A DNA stretch of 64,000 bases. It comes from UBA4465 sp002292365. Lineage in GTDB: Bacteria; Bacteroidota; Bacteroidia; Cytophagales; Cyclobacteriaceae. The translations under genes and the position numbers were made by a program. The notes beneath the pieces are model-generated. The model was not told the DNA's origin, did no database searches, and was given only the letters and a program-made list of their open reading frames with translations. Shown in pieces: positions 46,013 through 55,247 of this stretch. The stretch's first letter is position 1. Each line of letters opens with the position of its first letter. The stretch is from positions 1,364,001 through 1,428,000 of the forward strand of contig CALSQY010000001.1 of NCBI GenBank assembly GCA_943788615.1, in the 5' to 3' direction.

Positions 46013-47221
46013 ATGTCAAAAATTGTTATCATAGGTGCAGGTGGGGTTGGACGAGTAGTCACTCATAAATGTGCTCAATTAAGCACTATTTTTACGGAAA
46101 TCGTATTGGCCAGTAGGACGTTGAAAAAATGTGATGATATTGCGACAAGCGTAAGAGCAAAATACAAAGAGGTTAAAATCTCAACGACTCAAGTGGATGC
46201 CGATGAAGAGGACCAACTCATTCATTTATTTGAGGCGAATCGCCCTTTTTTGGTGATCAACGTAGCCTTGCCGTATCAGGATTTGACTATCATGGAGGCA
46301 TGCCTCAAGACAGGTATACATTATCTGGATACAGCTAATTATGAGCCTTTAGAGGAAGCTAAATATGGATATAGCTGGCAGTGGGCTTATCAGGAAAGGT
46401 TTAAAAAGGCAGGACTTATGGCTGTTTTAGGATGTGGTTTCGATCCGGGTGTAACCAGTATTTTCACCGCATATGCTGCGAAACATCATTTTGACGAGTT
46501 ACACTACTTAGATATTGTAGATTGTAATGGAGGAGATCATGGCAAAGCTTTTGCAACCAATTTTAATCCTGAAATTAATATCAGAGAAGTGACCCAAAAG
46601 GGTAAGTTTTACGAGGATGGCAGCTGGAAAGAAACTGCGCCTCATGAAATCAGTCGCATAATCAACTATCCAAATATTGGGCCTAGAAAATCATATTTAA
46701 TCAATCATGAAGAATTAGAATCTTTAGTTAAAAATTTTCCTACACTTCGCAGAGCGAGATTCTGGATGACCTTTGGTGACGAATACCTCACACATTTAAG
46801 AGTCATACAGAATATTGGTATGGCTGCAATTGAGCCCATAGACTTCCAAGGCAATCAAATCATACCTTTGCAATTTTTAAAAGCGGTATTACCTGATCCA
46901 GGTTCGCTAGCAGAAAACTATGAAGGAGAAACTTCTATTGGCTGTCGCATAAGTGGTCTAAAAAACGGACGTCATCAAACTTACTATATTTACAATAATT
47001 GTGATCATAGGGCTGCTTATTTGGAAACAGGCGCTCAGGGCGTCTCCTATACCACAGGTGTCCCAGCCGCATTGGGTGCCAAGATGATGATTACTGGTAA
47101 GTGGAAGGGAGCTGGCGTATTTAATGTCGAAGCCTTTGATCCTGATCCTTTTTTGGAAGATCTGGGTAAAAATGGGCTCATTTGGCATGAGATTAAAGAA
47201 GTAAATCTTGAGATGGATTAA
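46013..47221 (+). CDS. Carboxy(nor)spermidine dehydrogenase (saccharopine dehydrogenase family)
   Basis: A 402-residue protein with an N-terminal Rossmann motif IIGAGGVGRVVTHKCAQ (residues 5-21) and the saccharopine-dehydrogenase-like C-terminal domain (LGCGFDPGVTSIFTAYA, YTTGVPAALGAKMM). With the carboxynorspermidine decarboxylase homologue at 47700 it defines the aspartate-semialdehyde route to spermidine or norspermidine: NADPH-dependent condensation of a diamine with aspartate semialdehyde. This route replaces S-adenosylmethionine decarboxylase in many Bacteroidota. It is followed after 3 bp by a DinB-like gene in an apparent operon. Confidence 0.88.
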   Translation: MSKIVIIGAGGVGRVVTHKCAQLSTIFTEIVLASRTLKKCDDIATSVRAKYKEVKISTTQVDADEEDQLIHLFEANRPFLVINVALPYQDLTIMEACLKTGIHYLDTANYEPLEEAKYGYSWQWAYQERFKKAGLMAVLGCGFDPGVTSIFTAYAAKHHFDELHYLDIVDCNGGDHGKAFATNFNPEINIREVTQKGKFYEDGSWKETAPHEISRIINYPNIGPRKSYLINHEELESLVKNFPTLRRARFWMTFGDEYLTHLRVIQNIGMAAIEPIDFQGNQIIPLQFLKAVLPDPGSLAENYEGETSIGCRISGLKNGRHQTYYIYNNCDHRAAYLETGAQGVSYTTGVPAALGAKMMITGKWKGAGVFNVEAFDPDPFLEDLGKNGLIWHEIKEVNLEMD

Positions 47222-47224
47222 TTT

Positions 47225-47731
47225 ATGAAACCAGACTTGAATATCGTTCCGGAATTTTATCGTGGTTATGTCGAATGCACCAATCAAACGTCCCTGATGG
47301 AACAGTTCAACCAATCAACCCATCAATTATCGCTCATTATGGATGGGTTAAATGAGGAAACGGCTGATTATAGCTATCTAGAGGGAAAATGGTCATTAAA
47401 AGAACTATTCTTACATATCATAGATACCGAACGTGTTTTTTCATATCGCGCCCTGTGTATCTCTAGAGGCGAAAGACAAAACCTTCCGAGTATGGATCAA
47501 GATGAATACGTGATGCGGAGTGAGGCGTCTTCAAGGAAGATTGAATCATTAAAAAGAGAGTTTCTTTCGGTACGAGAAAGTACTATTTTAATGTTTTCTT
47601 CTTTTTCAGAGGAGCAATGGCAATCGAAAGGGTGGGTCGGTCCGTTTGAATTTACAGTAAGTATGTTAGGCTATATAATTGTGGGTCATCTAAATCATCA
47701 TGTCAATATCATTGAGTCAAGATACATTTGA
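47225..47731 (+). CDS. DinB/YfiT-like putative metal-dependent enzyme
   Basis: A 168-residue DinB-superfamily four-helix-bundle protein. The three-His metal site is visible as LFLHIIDTERVFSYRAL (first His), and a C-terminal HLNHHVNIIESRYI carries the other two. DinB-like proteins include thiol transferases and many with unknown roles. It sits 3 bp after the carboxy(nor)spermidine dehydrogenase gene, and its end overlaps the decarboxylase gene by 32 nt, so all three are surely co-transcribed. A link to polyamine metabolism is suggested by position only. Confidence 0.82.
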   Translation: MKPDLNIVPEFYRGYVECTNQTSLMEQFNQSTHQLSLIMDGLNEETADYSYLEGKWSLKELFLHIIDTERVFSYRALCISRGERQNLPSMDQDEYVMRSEASSRKIESLKREFLSVRESTILMFSSFSEEQWQSKGWVGPFEFTVSMLGYIIVGHLNHHVNIIESRYI

Positions 47732-48848
47732 GGCCATTCCATCACCTTGTTTCGTTTTGGAAGAAGAAAAGTTAAGGCGTAATCTGGAACGACTGGATTC
47801 AGTTCAGAAAAACGCCCAAATCAGTATTATTTTGGCTTTGAAAGGCTTCGCGATGTGGTCAAGCTTTCCATTAATCAAATCGTTCTTAAAGAGCGCTACA
47901 GCCAGCTCCATGAATGAGGCCAAATTGTGCGCAGAGAAATTCAGTGCATTGGCTCATACTTATGCCGTTGGATATAGAGATGAAGAGTTTGATGAATTGA
48001 TGAAGCTTTCCTCACATGTTACTTTTAATTCCCTCAATCAATTTTATAAATTTCAGGATCGAGTCCCACCACGTATTTCTATGGGTTTAAGGGTAAATCC
48101 AGAATGGTCAGATGTTGTTGCGGATCTATATAATCCGTCGCATGCTCATTCGAGATTAGGTTTGATAAGTTCAAGGCTTCCTGAGACACTTCCTCCAAAT
48201 ATAGAAGGCCTACATTTTCATGTGCTCTGTGAGTCATCCGCTGCTGCTTTGGTTCAGGTATTGGAGAATTTTGAAAAGAAATTTAAAAAATATCTTCCAA
48301 ATATTAAATGGCTCAACATGGGAGGCGGACACTTAATCACCAAAGATGGTTATGATGTTGAACTACTGGTGAATACCTTAAAGTACTTCAAAAAGAAATA
48401 TCAAGTCGAAATTATTCTCGAACCTGGTGGAGCGATCGCTTGGCAGACAGGATTTTTAAAGACAACAATTATCGATATTGTGGAGAACCAAGGTAGTCCA
48501 ACGGCCATCATAGATGCTTCATTCACCTGTCATATGCCAGACTGCTTAGAAATGCCTTATCGGCCTGAAATTATGGAAGGATCTCATCATGCTGAAAAAT
48601 ATCCATTTCGCTACAATATAGGAGGTATCAGTTGTTTAGCTGGAGATTTTTTGGCTGGTTACAGTTTTTCCAAACCTTTAAAAATTGGAAATACCCTTAC
48701 CTTTCAGGATATGATGCATTATACCATGGTGAAAACAACTACGTTTAATGGCATTGATCATCCCTCCATTGGAGTCATTGGAGCAGACGATAGATTTGAG
48801 CTTTTAAAGACTTTTACCTATCAAGATTATCGAGATAAGCTATCCTGA
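47700..48848 (+). CDS. nspC: Carboxy(nor)spermidine decarboxylase
   Basis: A 382-residue PLP-dependent, alanine-racemase-fold decarboxylase. The Schiff-base Lys is K48 in ILALKGFA; further motifs are GLRVNPEWSDVVADLYNP, LHFHVLCES, WLNMGGGHLI, ILEPGGAIAW and the active-site region FTCHMPDCLEMPYRP. It removes CO2 from carboxyspermidine or carboxynorspermidine as the last polyamine step. The ATG at 47700 overlaps the DinB-like gene by 32 nt; no better in-frame ATG lies before IPSPCFVLEE. Its 3' end overlaps the convergent gene at 48827 by 22 nt. Confidence 0.92.
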   Translation: MSISLSQDTFEAIPSPCFVLEEEKLRRNLERLDSVQKNAQISIILALKGFAMWSSFPLIKSFLKSATASSMNEAKLCAEKFSALAHTYAVGYRDEEFDELMKLSSHVTFNSLNQFYKFQDRVPPRISMGLRVNPEWSDVVADLYNPSHAHSRLGLISSRLPETLPPNIEGLHFHVLCESSAAALVQVLENFEKKFKKYLPNIKWLNMGGGHLITKDGYDVELLVNTLKYFKKKYQVEIILEPGGAIAWQTGFLKTTIIDIVENQGSPTAIIDASFTCHMPDCLEMPYRPEIMEGSHHAEKYPFRYNIGGISCLAGDFLAGYSFSKPLKIGNTLTFQDMMHYTMVKTTTFNGIDHPSIGVIGADDRFELLKTFTYQDYRDKLS

Positions 48849-49411
48849 AGGGTCAATACACCCATCATGAAAAGATTGTAGTCTTTACAACTTAAATAAC
48901 CTTCTCCTTCGGAGTAAGGGCAGGTTTGATAATGAATGTCAAAGATTCCTTGCTTAAAAATAACTCCTGAGCCTTTACATACAGGACAAATCATCTTTCT
49001 TAGACCACCACAATCATATTTTGAGGCGATAAGGGTATTACTTTGATCTTGTATTAGGGATCGTTGAAGTTCCATATACTTATCTTCAGAAAATTGCAGA
49101 TATTCAATGGCTTCTTGATAATATTGACCTTTAGTCCCCTTTAATTGCAGGTATTTATTAAGCCAATTAACGCTTTGTTTGTAAGAGGCGAGATGAAAAC
49201 TATTTCTTCCAAAAAAATATGCTAGATCCGTTGGGATAACTTCCATATTTTCAATTACGAACAAAAATTCTTTATGGGCAGCTTGGTAGTCGCCAGCAAT
49301 CATAAGCTGTTGTCCCAAATCCATTCTACGATAATATTCACTTTCTGAAGGAATCTGTCCATATGAGCAGAAGAGAGAAAACAATAAAAAAGAACTTATT
49401 AAAAATTTCAT
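48827..49411 (-). CDS. Exported helical-repeat protein with degenerate DnaJ-type zinc motifs
   Basis: A 194-residue protein with a signal peptide (residues 1-18, FCSYGQ), a helical TPR-like region (about 25-115: AGDYQAAHKEFLFVIENME, SYKQSVNWLNKYLQLKG) and a C-terminal part with CPVCKGSGVIFKQG and CPYSEGEGYLSC. The latter resembles the CxxCxGxG repeats of DnaJ, but in the second copy the middle Cys is replaced. Periplasmic location and protein-protein interaction are inferred; I do not recognise a named family. Confidence 0.6.
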   Translation of the reverse strand: MKFLISSFLLFSLFCSYGQIPSESEYYRRMDLGQQLMIAGDYQAAHKEFLFVIENMEVIPTDLAYFFGRNSFHLASYKQSVNWLNKYLQLKGTKGQYYQEAIEYLQFSEDKYMELQRSLIQDQSNTLIASKYDCGGLRKMICPVCKGSGVIFKQGIFDIHYQTCPYSEGEGYLSCKDYNLFMMGVLTLQDSLSR

Positions 49412-49542
49412 GAAGCTAAAATAAAGTAAATATGGCTAATGGATGATGAAATATAAATTCTTAAAAATAATACTTTATTTCAAAAAGAAGTATTTGAAAT
49501 AATGAGCTATAGATTTGCGTTATATTAAAAATATTTTTTTTA

Positions 49543-49887
49543 ATGTCAAAAGCATTTTGTTTTATTCTATTGATGATATCTGCTCTGAGTTCGATCTTTG
49601 CGCAAAGCTCTCGTGATATAGATAATTCAGCCAAGACTTCATCTCAAATTAAAAAAAGCGTCAAGGTTTTTAAATCTGGAAAAAATAGTTTTTTCAAATC
49701 GCAAAAAGAAGGTAAAGAGGAGTATGAAGATCGCATGAAGCAGGTAGCGAAAGATAAAAAAAAGAGTGTTAAAATATTGGAAAAACCACAATATTCAGAT
49801 AAGAGCTATTTTGGTCATAAAAGGCCTCCTAAAAAAAGGCCTTTAGCTAAAAGAAAATTATGCAAAGTATGTGGTATTGTGCATTAA
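49543..49887 (+). CDS. Small exported Lys-rich protein, unknown function
   Basis: A 114-residue protein with signal peptide (residues 1-21, SSIFAQSS), a strongly basic body rich in Lys and Ser, and a C-terminal CKVCG motif. I recognise no family. A TAGATTTG -7-like element lies at 49510-49517, about 25 bp before the start. The Lys-rich mature part could bind an anionic surface polymer; this is speculation. Confidence 0.55.
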   Translation: MSKAFCFILLMISALSSIFAQSSRDIDNSAKTSSQIKKSVKVFKSGKNSFFKSQKEGKEEYEDRMKQVAKDKKKSVKILEKPQYSDKSYFGHKRPPKKRPLAKRKLCKVCGIVH

Positions 49888-49903
49888 TAATAAATCGAAT
49901 TGA

Positions 49904-50395
49904 TTAGGCTGTTTTTTTGATTTTGAATGCTGTTTCTTTAACTCTAGAATGAGATTTTATTATTTTAATGAGAGCAGTTTTAAGCAGGGCTCGATTTTCA
50001 TGGGTATTGATTACCGTGCTTTTAATGATGAGTCTATTGAAAAAGGGGTGATAGGCTAAATCATTTATGAGCTTCTGGTAATGCTCGTACCAGGCTATTC
50101 TGTAAATTTCTGTGTGTGGAGTGCCATCCCATATAAATTCAAGTTGATTGTCACTTCTGCTGTAGCGATAGCTATCGGCGGCATATCTATAGAATTCATT
50201 TAAAAAGGAGACGTCAAAATTTCTTTTATTTTTTAATTCACGAATAAAGTCGTCTTCAATGGCCAAAGGATTTTCTATTTTGAGGAAATTACGAATAGCA
50301 CTAGATATTGTCGAACGCATCAAAAAACCCTTTTGTTGGTATTGAACGGTTCTTAATATCTCATTTTTATCAGACTCGAATGATTTATTCCACAT
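49904..50395 (-). CDS. Hypothetical protein
   Basis: A 163-residue soluble protein beginning MWNKSFESDKNEILRT; the ATG at 50395 is preferred because the longer frame starts from a TTG inside the terminator hairpin at 50401-50428. Composition is helical and charged, with a Tyr-rich centre (NEFYRYAADSYRYSR) and a basic C-terminus (HSRVKETAFKIKKTA). I do not recognise a family and no catalytic motif stands out. It lies downstream of a terminator, so it is presumably transcribed separately from the lipoprotein gene above it. Confidence 0.6.
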   Translation of the reverse strand: MWNKSFESDKNEILRTVQYQQKGFLMRSTISSAIRNFLKIENPLAIEDDFIRELKNKRNFDVSFLNEFYRYAADSYRYSRSDNQLEFIWDGTPHTEIYRIAWYEHYQKLINDLAYHPFFNRLIIKSTVINTHENRALLKTALIKIIKSHSRVKETAFKIKKTA

Positions 50396-50400
50396 AATAG

Positions 50401-50428
50401 AAAAGGGCAATTAAATAATTGCCCTTTT
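50401..50428. terminator. Perfect 12-bp stem, probable bidirectional rho-independent terminator
   Basis: AAAAGGGCAATT (50401-50412) pairs exactly with AATTGCCCTTTT (50417-50428) around an AAAT loop. On the minus strand it follows the lipoprotein stop by about 20 bp and would terminate that transcript. Confidence 0.75.
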
Positions 50429-50448
50429 TGTTTTTAAAATTTAATTGT

Positions 50449-50937
50449 TTAATCAGGTACCATTTTGAAAACCCAAGCACCAGTGAATCCATCCACTCGG
50501 CCACTAGATTCTGGAACAGTAAAAGATACGTTTAGGGCAGTTTCACTAACCACAAGTGTCATTACTATGCCATCATTTCTGGTTAATGTAGTAAGATCAC
50601 TATTGGCAGTAAATGTACCTGAAGTGGACCAGGCTAGATTTGCACCTTCGTCTGATGGAATACCTGAGGCTGTATAACTACCCCCTGCCAAATCTGTATC
50701 TATGTTTAATTTTAGCGTGAATCCTGTCCATTCATCTCTGGGAGTACCCGCGTTTGTAGCAGAACTTAACGACCAATTTTTATCTAGGAGCGAGGCATTT
50801 GTCTCGGCGGCAGAAGGATTAATTTCTTCTGATTGGGACGGATCACTATCATCACCGCAATTGGCGAAAATTAACAAGGTAGCGCAGGCACATGTGAAGA
50901 ATAAGCCTTTTATGATTTTTATGTTTAGAGTCTTCAT
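50449..50937 (-). CDS. Putative lipoprotein, lipocalin-like
   Basis: A 162-residue lipoprotein (LIFANC, Cys27) with an acidic, Ser-rich linker and a beta-rich body (NWSLSSATNAGTPRDEW, GFTLKLNID, GVYTMT-like strands ALNVSFTVPESSGRVDGFTGAW). The spacing is reminiscent of the lipocalin-like domains common in Bacteroidota lipoproteins, a weak structural guess. A strong terminator hairpin follows 20 bp after its stop. Function unknown. Confidence 0.62.
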   Translation of the reverse strand: MKTLNIKIIKGLFFTCACATLLIFANCGDDSDPSQSEEINPSAAETNASLLDKNWSLSSATNAGTPRDEWTGFTLKLNIDTDLAGGSYTASGIPSDEGANLAWSTSGTFTANSDLTTLTRNDGIVMTLVVSETALNVSFTVPESSGRVDGFTGAWVFKMVPD

Positions 50938-51378
50938 ATTATCGATTTATCAAAGAATAATTATTACACAAGGTTAACATTTTTATACTTAATACTCAAA
51001 CGTACATCTTAATATATATTGTATTGCAATTAAATTTATGATTAGAAATTATATTCATCATACTTAAAAATAATAAAAACTAGTTTAACCCTTAACTTTT
51101 TAATGTTTTATTAATTAAATGTCTTCGAAACAGATCATTTGGTAAATATTTTTATTTGAGGAGAGGACATCCATTTAATTGGCTCGGTTTTCTTTAGGAC
51201 TCTTTTATTTTCAAATACCTATGGTTAAGTCTTCCATCTTAGTTAGGAATGATGTTAGTGTATACTTAAGCGTGTGTTTAGATAATCTCATTTGATCACG
51301 AGCGAGTTTTAAAGGGCAAAAAATCTTTGAATAGCTTATGGACTCATGATTTTACTGAAAACAAAGATATCTAGGTCT
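50938..51378. other. 441-bp AT-rich intergenic region, no gene seen
   Basis: I see no sizeable frame, tRNA, hairpin terminator or repeated element between the lipoprotein start and the end of the lipid A block. Confidence 0.5.
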
Positions 51379-52011
51379 TTATATAGGTTCAACGTATATC
51401 TTTTGCTTATTACTTAGGTTGATCGTGTAAGGGATAAAATCATATTCATGTTGTTGATTTGAGGCTACGATTATGGTGCATGTCCCTAATTTTTGTAGTA
51501 TCTCATCGCGATACCATTCAATACCTTCCTGATCTAAATTTGAAGTAGGTTCATCCAATATAAGCAATTTATTTTCGGCATAGATGGCAAGGGCGAGTTT
51601 GAGACGTTGTTTCATTCCAGAAGAAAAATCCTTGACTTTTTTATCAATGAAAAATTGAAAATTTGTTTTTGCTATGATTTCGTCTAGGGAGAAAGGGGTA
51701 GATCTAAATTTGAAATGAAATTCTACATGTTCTTTTAGACTGAATTCTTCTATCAAATCGACATAAGGAGCTGCCAAACCTATTGATTGAGATATGCTTT
51801 CAATGGGATAAATATTTTTATTCTCGAAATATTGAATATTACCTAATGTGGGTTCCATGTAGGCGGATATCAATTTTATTAAGGTACTTTTCCCACTTCC
51901 ATTGGCACCAGTGATGCTTAGAGAAGATTGGGATGGAATATCTAAACTTAAGTTTCTAAGAATCCATTCTTTATTGAACCGCTTCCCAACTTTATTAAGT
52001 TTAACCCTCAT
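51379..52011 (-). CDS. ABC transporter ATP-binding protein
   Basis: A 210-residue ABC ATPase with Walker A GANGSGKST (about residues 34-42), signature SSGMKQRLKLALA (about 129-141) and Walker B LLILDEPTSNLD. No permease gene is adjacent, so the membrane partner must be encoded elsewhere. The start overlaps the end of lpxA by 4 nt, which places it in the lipid A operon. Genes like this follow lpxA in many Bacteroidota; the transported substrate is not known. Confidence 0.9.
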   Translation of the reverse strand: MRVKLNKVGKRFNKEWILRNLSLDIPSQSSLSITGANGSGKSTLIKLISAYMEPTLGNIQYFENKNIYPIESISQSIGLAAPYVDLIEEFSLKEHVEFHFKFRSTPFSLDEIIAKTNFQFFIDKKVKDFSSGMKQRLKLALAIYAENKLLILDEPTSNLDQEGIEWYRDEILQKLGTCTIIVASNQQHEYDFIPYTINLSNKQKIYVEPI

Positions 52012-52784
52012 TCAATACCTTTCATGATACCTCGCTCTGATTCTTGAATGAATTTTATGATGAGATTTTTTTCTTTTGAGGATTTAAAATCGCTTTGAAT
52101 TTTCTCAAGCGCTTTACTAATATTTAAATCACTCAGATATATAATCCGATACATTTCTTGAATGTTATTAAGTTCGTGCGTGGTAAACTTCCTTCTCCTC
52201 AGGCCAATTGCATTGATGCCGCTGTAGCTCAGGGGTTCACGTGCCGCTGAGACATAGGGAGGTACATCTTTGCGAACAAGAGAACCTCCAGCAATCATCA
52301 CATGAGCTCCAATTTTTACAAATTGTCTTATGGCTGCTGTACCGCCGATGATGGCATAATCGCCCAAGGATACATGACCAGCTATTTGAACCGAATTAGA
52401 TACAATACAATGATTTCCTAAGATACAATCGTGCGCAACATGGACATAGGCCATCAGTAAATTATGTTCACCAATAACGGTTTGCTTTCTATGACTAGTC
52501 CCTCGTGAAATAGTTACAAATTCTCTAATAGTGGTGTTTTTACCTATGATCGTCAAGGTTTTTTCCCCTGCGAATTTTAAATCTTGCGGAATTGATGAGA
52601 TTTGTGCGCCCGCAAAAATTTTACAATTATTACCTATTCTAGAACCTTCCCAAATGCAAGCGTTGGGACCAATCCAACAGCCATCACCTATTTCTGTATC
52701 CTTGTCTACGTAAGCAAAAGGCTCAATAACTACATTTTGACCTATTTTGGCATCGGGATGGACAAAAGCTGAGGGGTTATTCAT
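52008..52784 (-). CDS. lpxA: Acyl-ACP--UDP-N-acetylglucosamine O-acyltransferase
   Basis: A 258-residue left-handed beta-helix (hexapeptide repeat) acyltransferase for the first step of lipid A synthesis, the 3-O-acylation of UDP-GlcNAc. The catalytic His lies in MAYVHVAHDC (about residues 121-130); hexapeptide repeats such as IGENV-type turns run through about 5-190, and a helical C-terminal domain (TTHELNNIQEMYRIIYLSD) completes the fold. It abuts lpxC-fabZ by 1 nt and overlaps the ABC ATPase gene, so the block is one operon in the cytoplasmic lipid A pathway. Confidence 0.96.
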   Translation of the reverse strand: MNNPSAFVHPDAKIGQNVVIEPFAYVDKDTEIGDGCWIGPNACIWEGSRIGNNCKIFAGAQISSIPQDLKFAGEKTLTIIGKNTTIREFVTISRGTSHRKQTVIGEHNLLMAYVHVAHDCILGNHCIVSNSVQIAGHVSLGDYAIIGGTAAIRQFVKIGAHVMIAGGSLVRKDVPPYVSAAREPLSYSGINAIGLRRRKFTTHELNNIQEMYRIIYLSDLNISKALEKIQSDFKSSKEKNLIIKFIQESERGIMKGIE

Positions 52785-54175
52785 TATTCTTTTTTTACGA
52801 GTACGGCAGTCATGTTACCTTCACAAACTAATTGGTTCCCAATATAAGCAACTCCTGACATTTTTACGAAGCCTCTCCTGATTGGTTCCAATAATTCACA
52901 TTTAAATATGAGGGTATCTCCTGGAAAAACCATTTTTTTAAATTTAAAATTATCGATACCTAAGAAGTAAGTCCAATAATTCTCAGGGTCTGATACCGAA
53001 TTAAGCGCTAAGATACCTCCAATTTGGGCCATTGCTTCAACTTGTAAGACACCCGGCATTACGGGGTTTCCAGGAAAATGGCCCTGAAAGAAAGGCTCAT
53101 TGTAGGTAACATTTTTAATACCCCCCACCGATTTATCATCCAGATGAAAAATTTTATCAATTAGTAAAAATGGATATCTATGGGGTAAGATTTTCGCAAT
53201 TTTATTGATATCCATTACCGGAGGTATTTTAGGATCGTATTGTGGTATTTTACTATGGGAGGTTTTTTGGATTATTTTTTTGAGTTTTCGAGCGAAAGCG
53301 ATATTCGCAGCATGCCCAGGACGAGCAGCCATTATTTGGGCTTTAATAGGTCTGCCCACCAATGCTAAATCCCCTACGATGTCTAATAACTTGTGTCTGG
53401 CAGGTTCGTTTTTATATCTAAGACTTACGTTATTTAGGATACCTTCTTTCTCGACTTCAACTTTGGGTTTATTCAGTAAATGGGCCAGATGATCTAGTTC
53501 ACCTGGTTTCACCATTCGATCAACCACTACAATGGCGTTAGAAATATCACCCCCTTTGATCAAGTCTTGTTTGTACAGCTCTTCGATTTCATGTAAAAAG
53601 CAAAAAGTTCTAGCATCACTGATTTGCTCATAGAAATCTGTTAATTTATTCAATGAGGCATGCTGACTTCCAAGAACAGGTGAGTTATAGTCCACCATTA
53701 CAGTGACTCTGTAATCATCTAAGGGAAGTGCGATGATTTCAACATCTCGTACTTTGTCTTCATAAAAGACGCTGTGAGGTAACTCAAAAAAGTTTCTCGG
53801 AGCAGCTTGTTCTTGTAATCCGATTTCAAGAATGGCATCCATAAATTGTCTCGCACTACCATCCATAATGGGGGGCTCAGGTCCATCAATTTTTATCAAA
53901 ACATTGTCTATTTCTAAGGCGACTAAAGCTGATAACACGTGTTCGACCGTATTAATTCTTCCCCCATTTTGCTCAATACTTGTGCCTCGAGACAAATCTA
54001 CCACATTGTCTACATCGGCGTCAATAATGGGTTGATTATCTAAATCTATTCTTTGAAACTTGATTCCATGGTTGATTTTGGCAGGAGTGAAAGTCATATT
54101 GCTCACTACGCCTGTATGCAAGCCTATGCCCGAGACGACTGCTTCGCCGATAACGGTATGTTGATTAAATTTCAT
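52784..54175 (-). CDS. lpxC-fabZ: Bifunctional UDP-3-O-acyl-N-acetylglucosamine deacetylase / 3-hydroxyacyl-ACP dehydratase
   Basis: A 463-residue fusion typical of Bacteroidota. Residues about 1-305 are LpxC, the zinc-dependent committed step of lipid A synthesis: zinc ligands are expected in TVEHVLSAL and HKLLDIVGDLALVG (His and Asp). Residues about 320-463 are FabZ, with LPHRYPFLLIDKI and the active site FQGHFPGNPVMPGVLQVEAMAQ (catalytic His and Glu). FabZ links the pathway to fatty acid synthesis by dehydrating 3-hydroxyacyl-ACP. The gene lies between lpxD and lpxA in the same operon. Confidence 0.97.
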   Translation of the reverse strand: MKFNQHTVIGEAVVSGIGLHTGVVSNMTFTPAKINHGIKFQRIDLDNQPIIDADVDNVVDLSRGTSIEQNGGRINTVEHVLSALVALEIDNVLIKIDGPEPPIMDGSARQFMDAILEIGLQEQAAPRNFFELPHSVFYEDKVRDVEIIALPLDDYRVTVMVDYNSPVLGSQHASLNKLTDFYEQISDARTFCFLHEIEELYKQDLIKGGDISNAIVVVDRMVKPGELDHLAHLLNKPKVEVEKEGILNNVSLRYKNEPARHKLLDIVGDLALVGRPIKAQIMAARPGHAANIAFARKLKKIIQKTSHSKIPQYDPKIPPVMDINKIAKILPHRYPFLLIDKIFHLDDKSVGGIKNVTYNEPFFQGHFPGNPVMPGVLQVEAMAQIGGILALNSVSDPENYWTYFLGIDNFKFKKMVFPGDTLIFKCELLEPIRRGFVKMSGVAYIGNQLVCEGNMTAVLVKKE

Positions 54176-54186
54176 TGAGTTTTGGG

Positions 54187-55215
54187 CTACAAATTTAAGA
54201 GTTTTTCCTCAATTTTTTCAATCTGCTTCATTACTTTAGGTAATTTTTTGTACACAGTGTAGGATCTAAGATAATTATTGAAGTCAATGGCAGGGGTTCC
54301 ATAGATGGTTTGAGCTACTTTGGTATTTTTTGAAACTCCAGATTGAGCTTGTATTTGCGTTTTAGCAGCTATTTTTAAATGTCCAGCAATCCCAACTTGT
54401 CCACCTATTTTACAATTTTCGCCTATTTTTACAGAGCCAGCGATGCCTGTTTGAGCCGCAATTACGGTATTTTCTCCAATCAGGGTGTTGTGACCAATTT
54501 GAATCAAATTATCTAATTTGACTCCTTTTTTGATCAGCGTTGTGTTAAAGGTGGCACAATCTATCACTGTATTGGCCCCTACATCCACATGATCTTCTAA
54601 AACAACATTACCCAATTGAGGTATTTTTTTATAAGAGCCATCCTCAAGAGGAGCATATCCGAAACCATCACTTCCCACAACCGCTCCTGCCTGCAGGGTA
54701 CAATGACTTCCAATCACACTTTTAGCATAAATTCTAACCCCTGGATGAATAATAGTTTGATGACCAATAGTGACATCATCACCAATATAGGCATTGGGAT
54801 AAATTTTTACTTGATCACCTATTTTAACATTGCTCCCAATATAAGAGAAGGCGCCTACATAAATGTCTGATCCATGCGTAGCCGTTTTATTTATAAAGCT
54901 AGGTTCTTCAATTCCAGTCTTGTTGAAGGAAAGTAGCCGATCATATGCTTCTAACAGAGCGGTAAAAGCAGCATAGGAATCTGCAACTCTGATAAGGGCT
55001 GTATTTATTTTTTTATTTAGAAAAAGCTTTTCATCAACAATAACTGCTGACGCTTGGGTTTCGTAAATGAGGGGCTCATACTTTGGGTTGGATAGAAAAG
55101 TGATACTTCCTTCCTTAGCATCTTCGATAGAACTGATAGTATTTACCTTAGTCTCTTTTGACCCGTCTAATTTTCCTCCTATAAGATGAGCAATTTGCTC
55201 TAAGGTAAAGTTCAT
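54187..55215 (-). CDS. lpxD: UDP-3-O-acylglucosamine N-acyltransferase
   Basis: A 342-residue LpxD with an N-terminal uridine-binding domain (LEQIAHLIGGKLDGS, SSIEDAKEGSITFLSNPKY, about residues 5-100) and a left-handed beta-helix of hexapeptide repeats (IGDQVKIYPNAYIGDDVTIG onward). The active-site His lies in the LIQIGHNTLIGENTVIAAQ segment, followed by a C-terminal helix. It adds the second acyl chain in lipid A synthesis. It is 11 bp before lpxC-fabZ and 32 bp after the HD-domain gene. Confidence 0.96.
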   Translation of the reverse strand: MNFTLEQIAHLIGGKLDGSKETKVNTISSIEDAKEGSITFLSNPKYEPLIYETQASAVIVDEKLFLNKKINTALIRVADSYAAFTALLEAYDRLLSFNKTGIEEPSFINKTATHGSDIYVGAFSYIGSNVKIGDQVKIYPNAYIGDDVTIGHQTIIHPGVRIYAKSVIGSHCTLQAGAVVGSDGFGYAPLEDGSYKKIPQLGNVVLEDHVDVGANTVIDCATFNTTLIKKGVKLDNLIQIGHNTLIGENTVIAAQTGIAGSVKIGENCKIGGQVGIAGHLKIAAKTQIQAQSGVSKNTKVAQTIYGTPAIDFNNYLRSYTVYKKLPKVMKQIEKIEEKLLNL

Positions 55216-55247
55216 TTAACTTTTCATTTTGTCATTGGATTGACCAA

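Noticed and set aside
52531..54035. Several plus-strand frames over lpxA and lpxC-fabZ
   Set aside because: Shadows of highly conserved lipid A genes on the minus strand.
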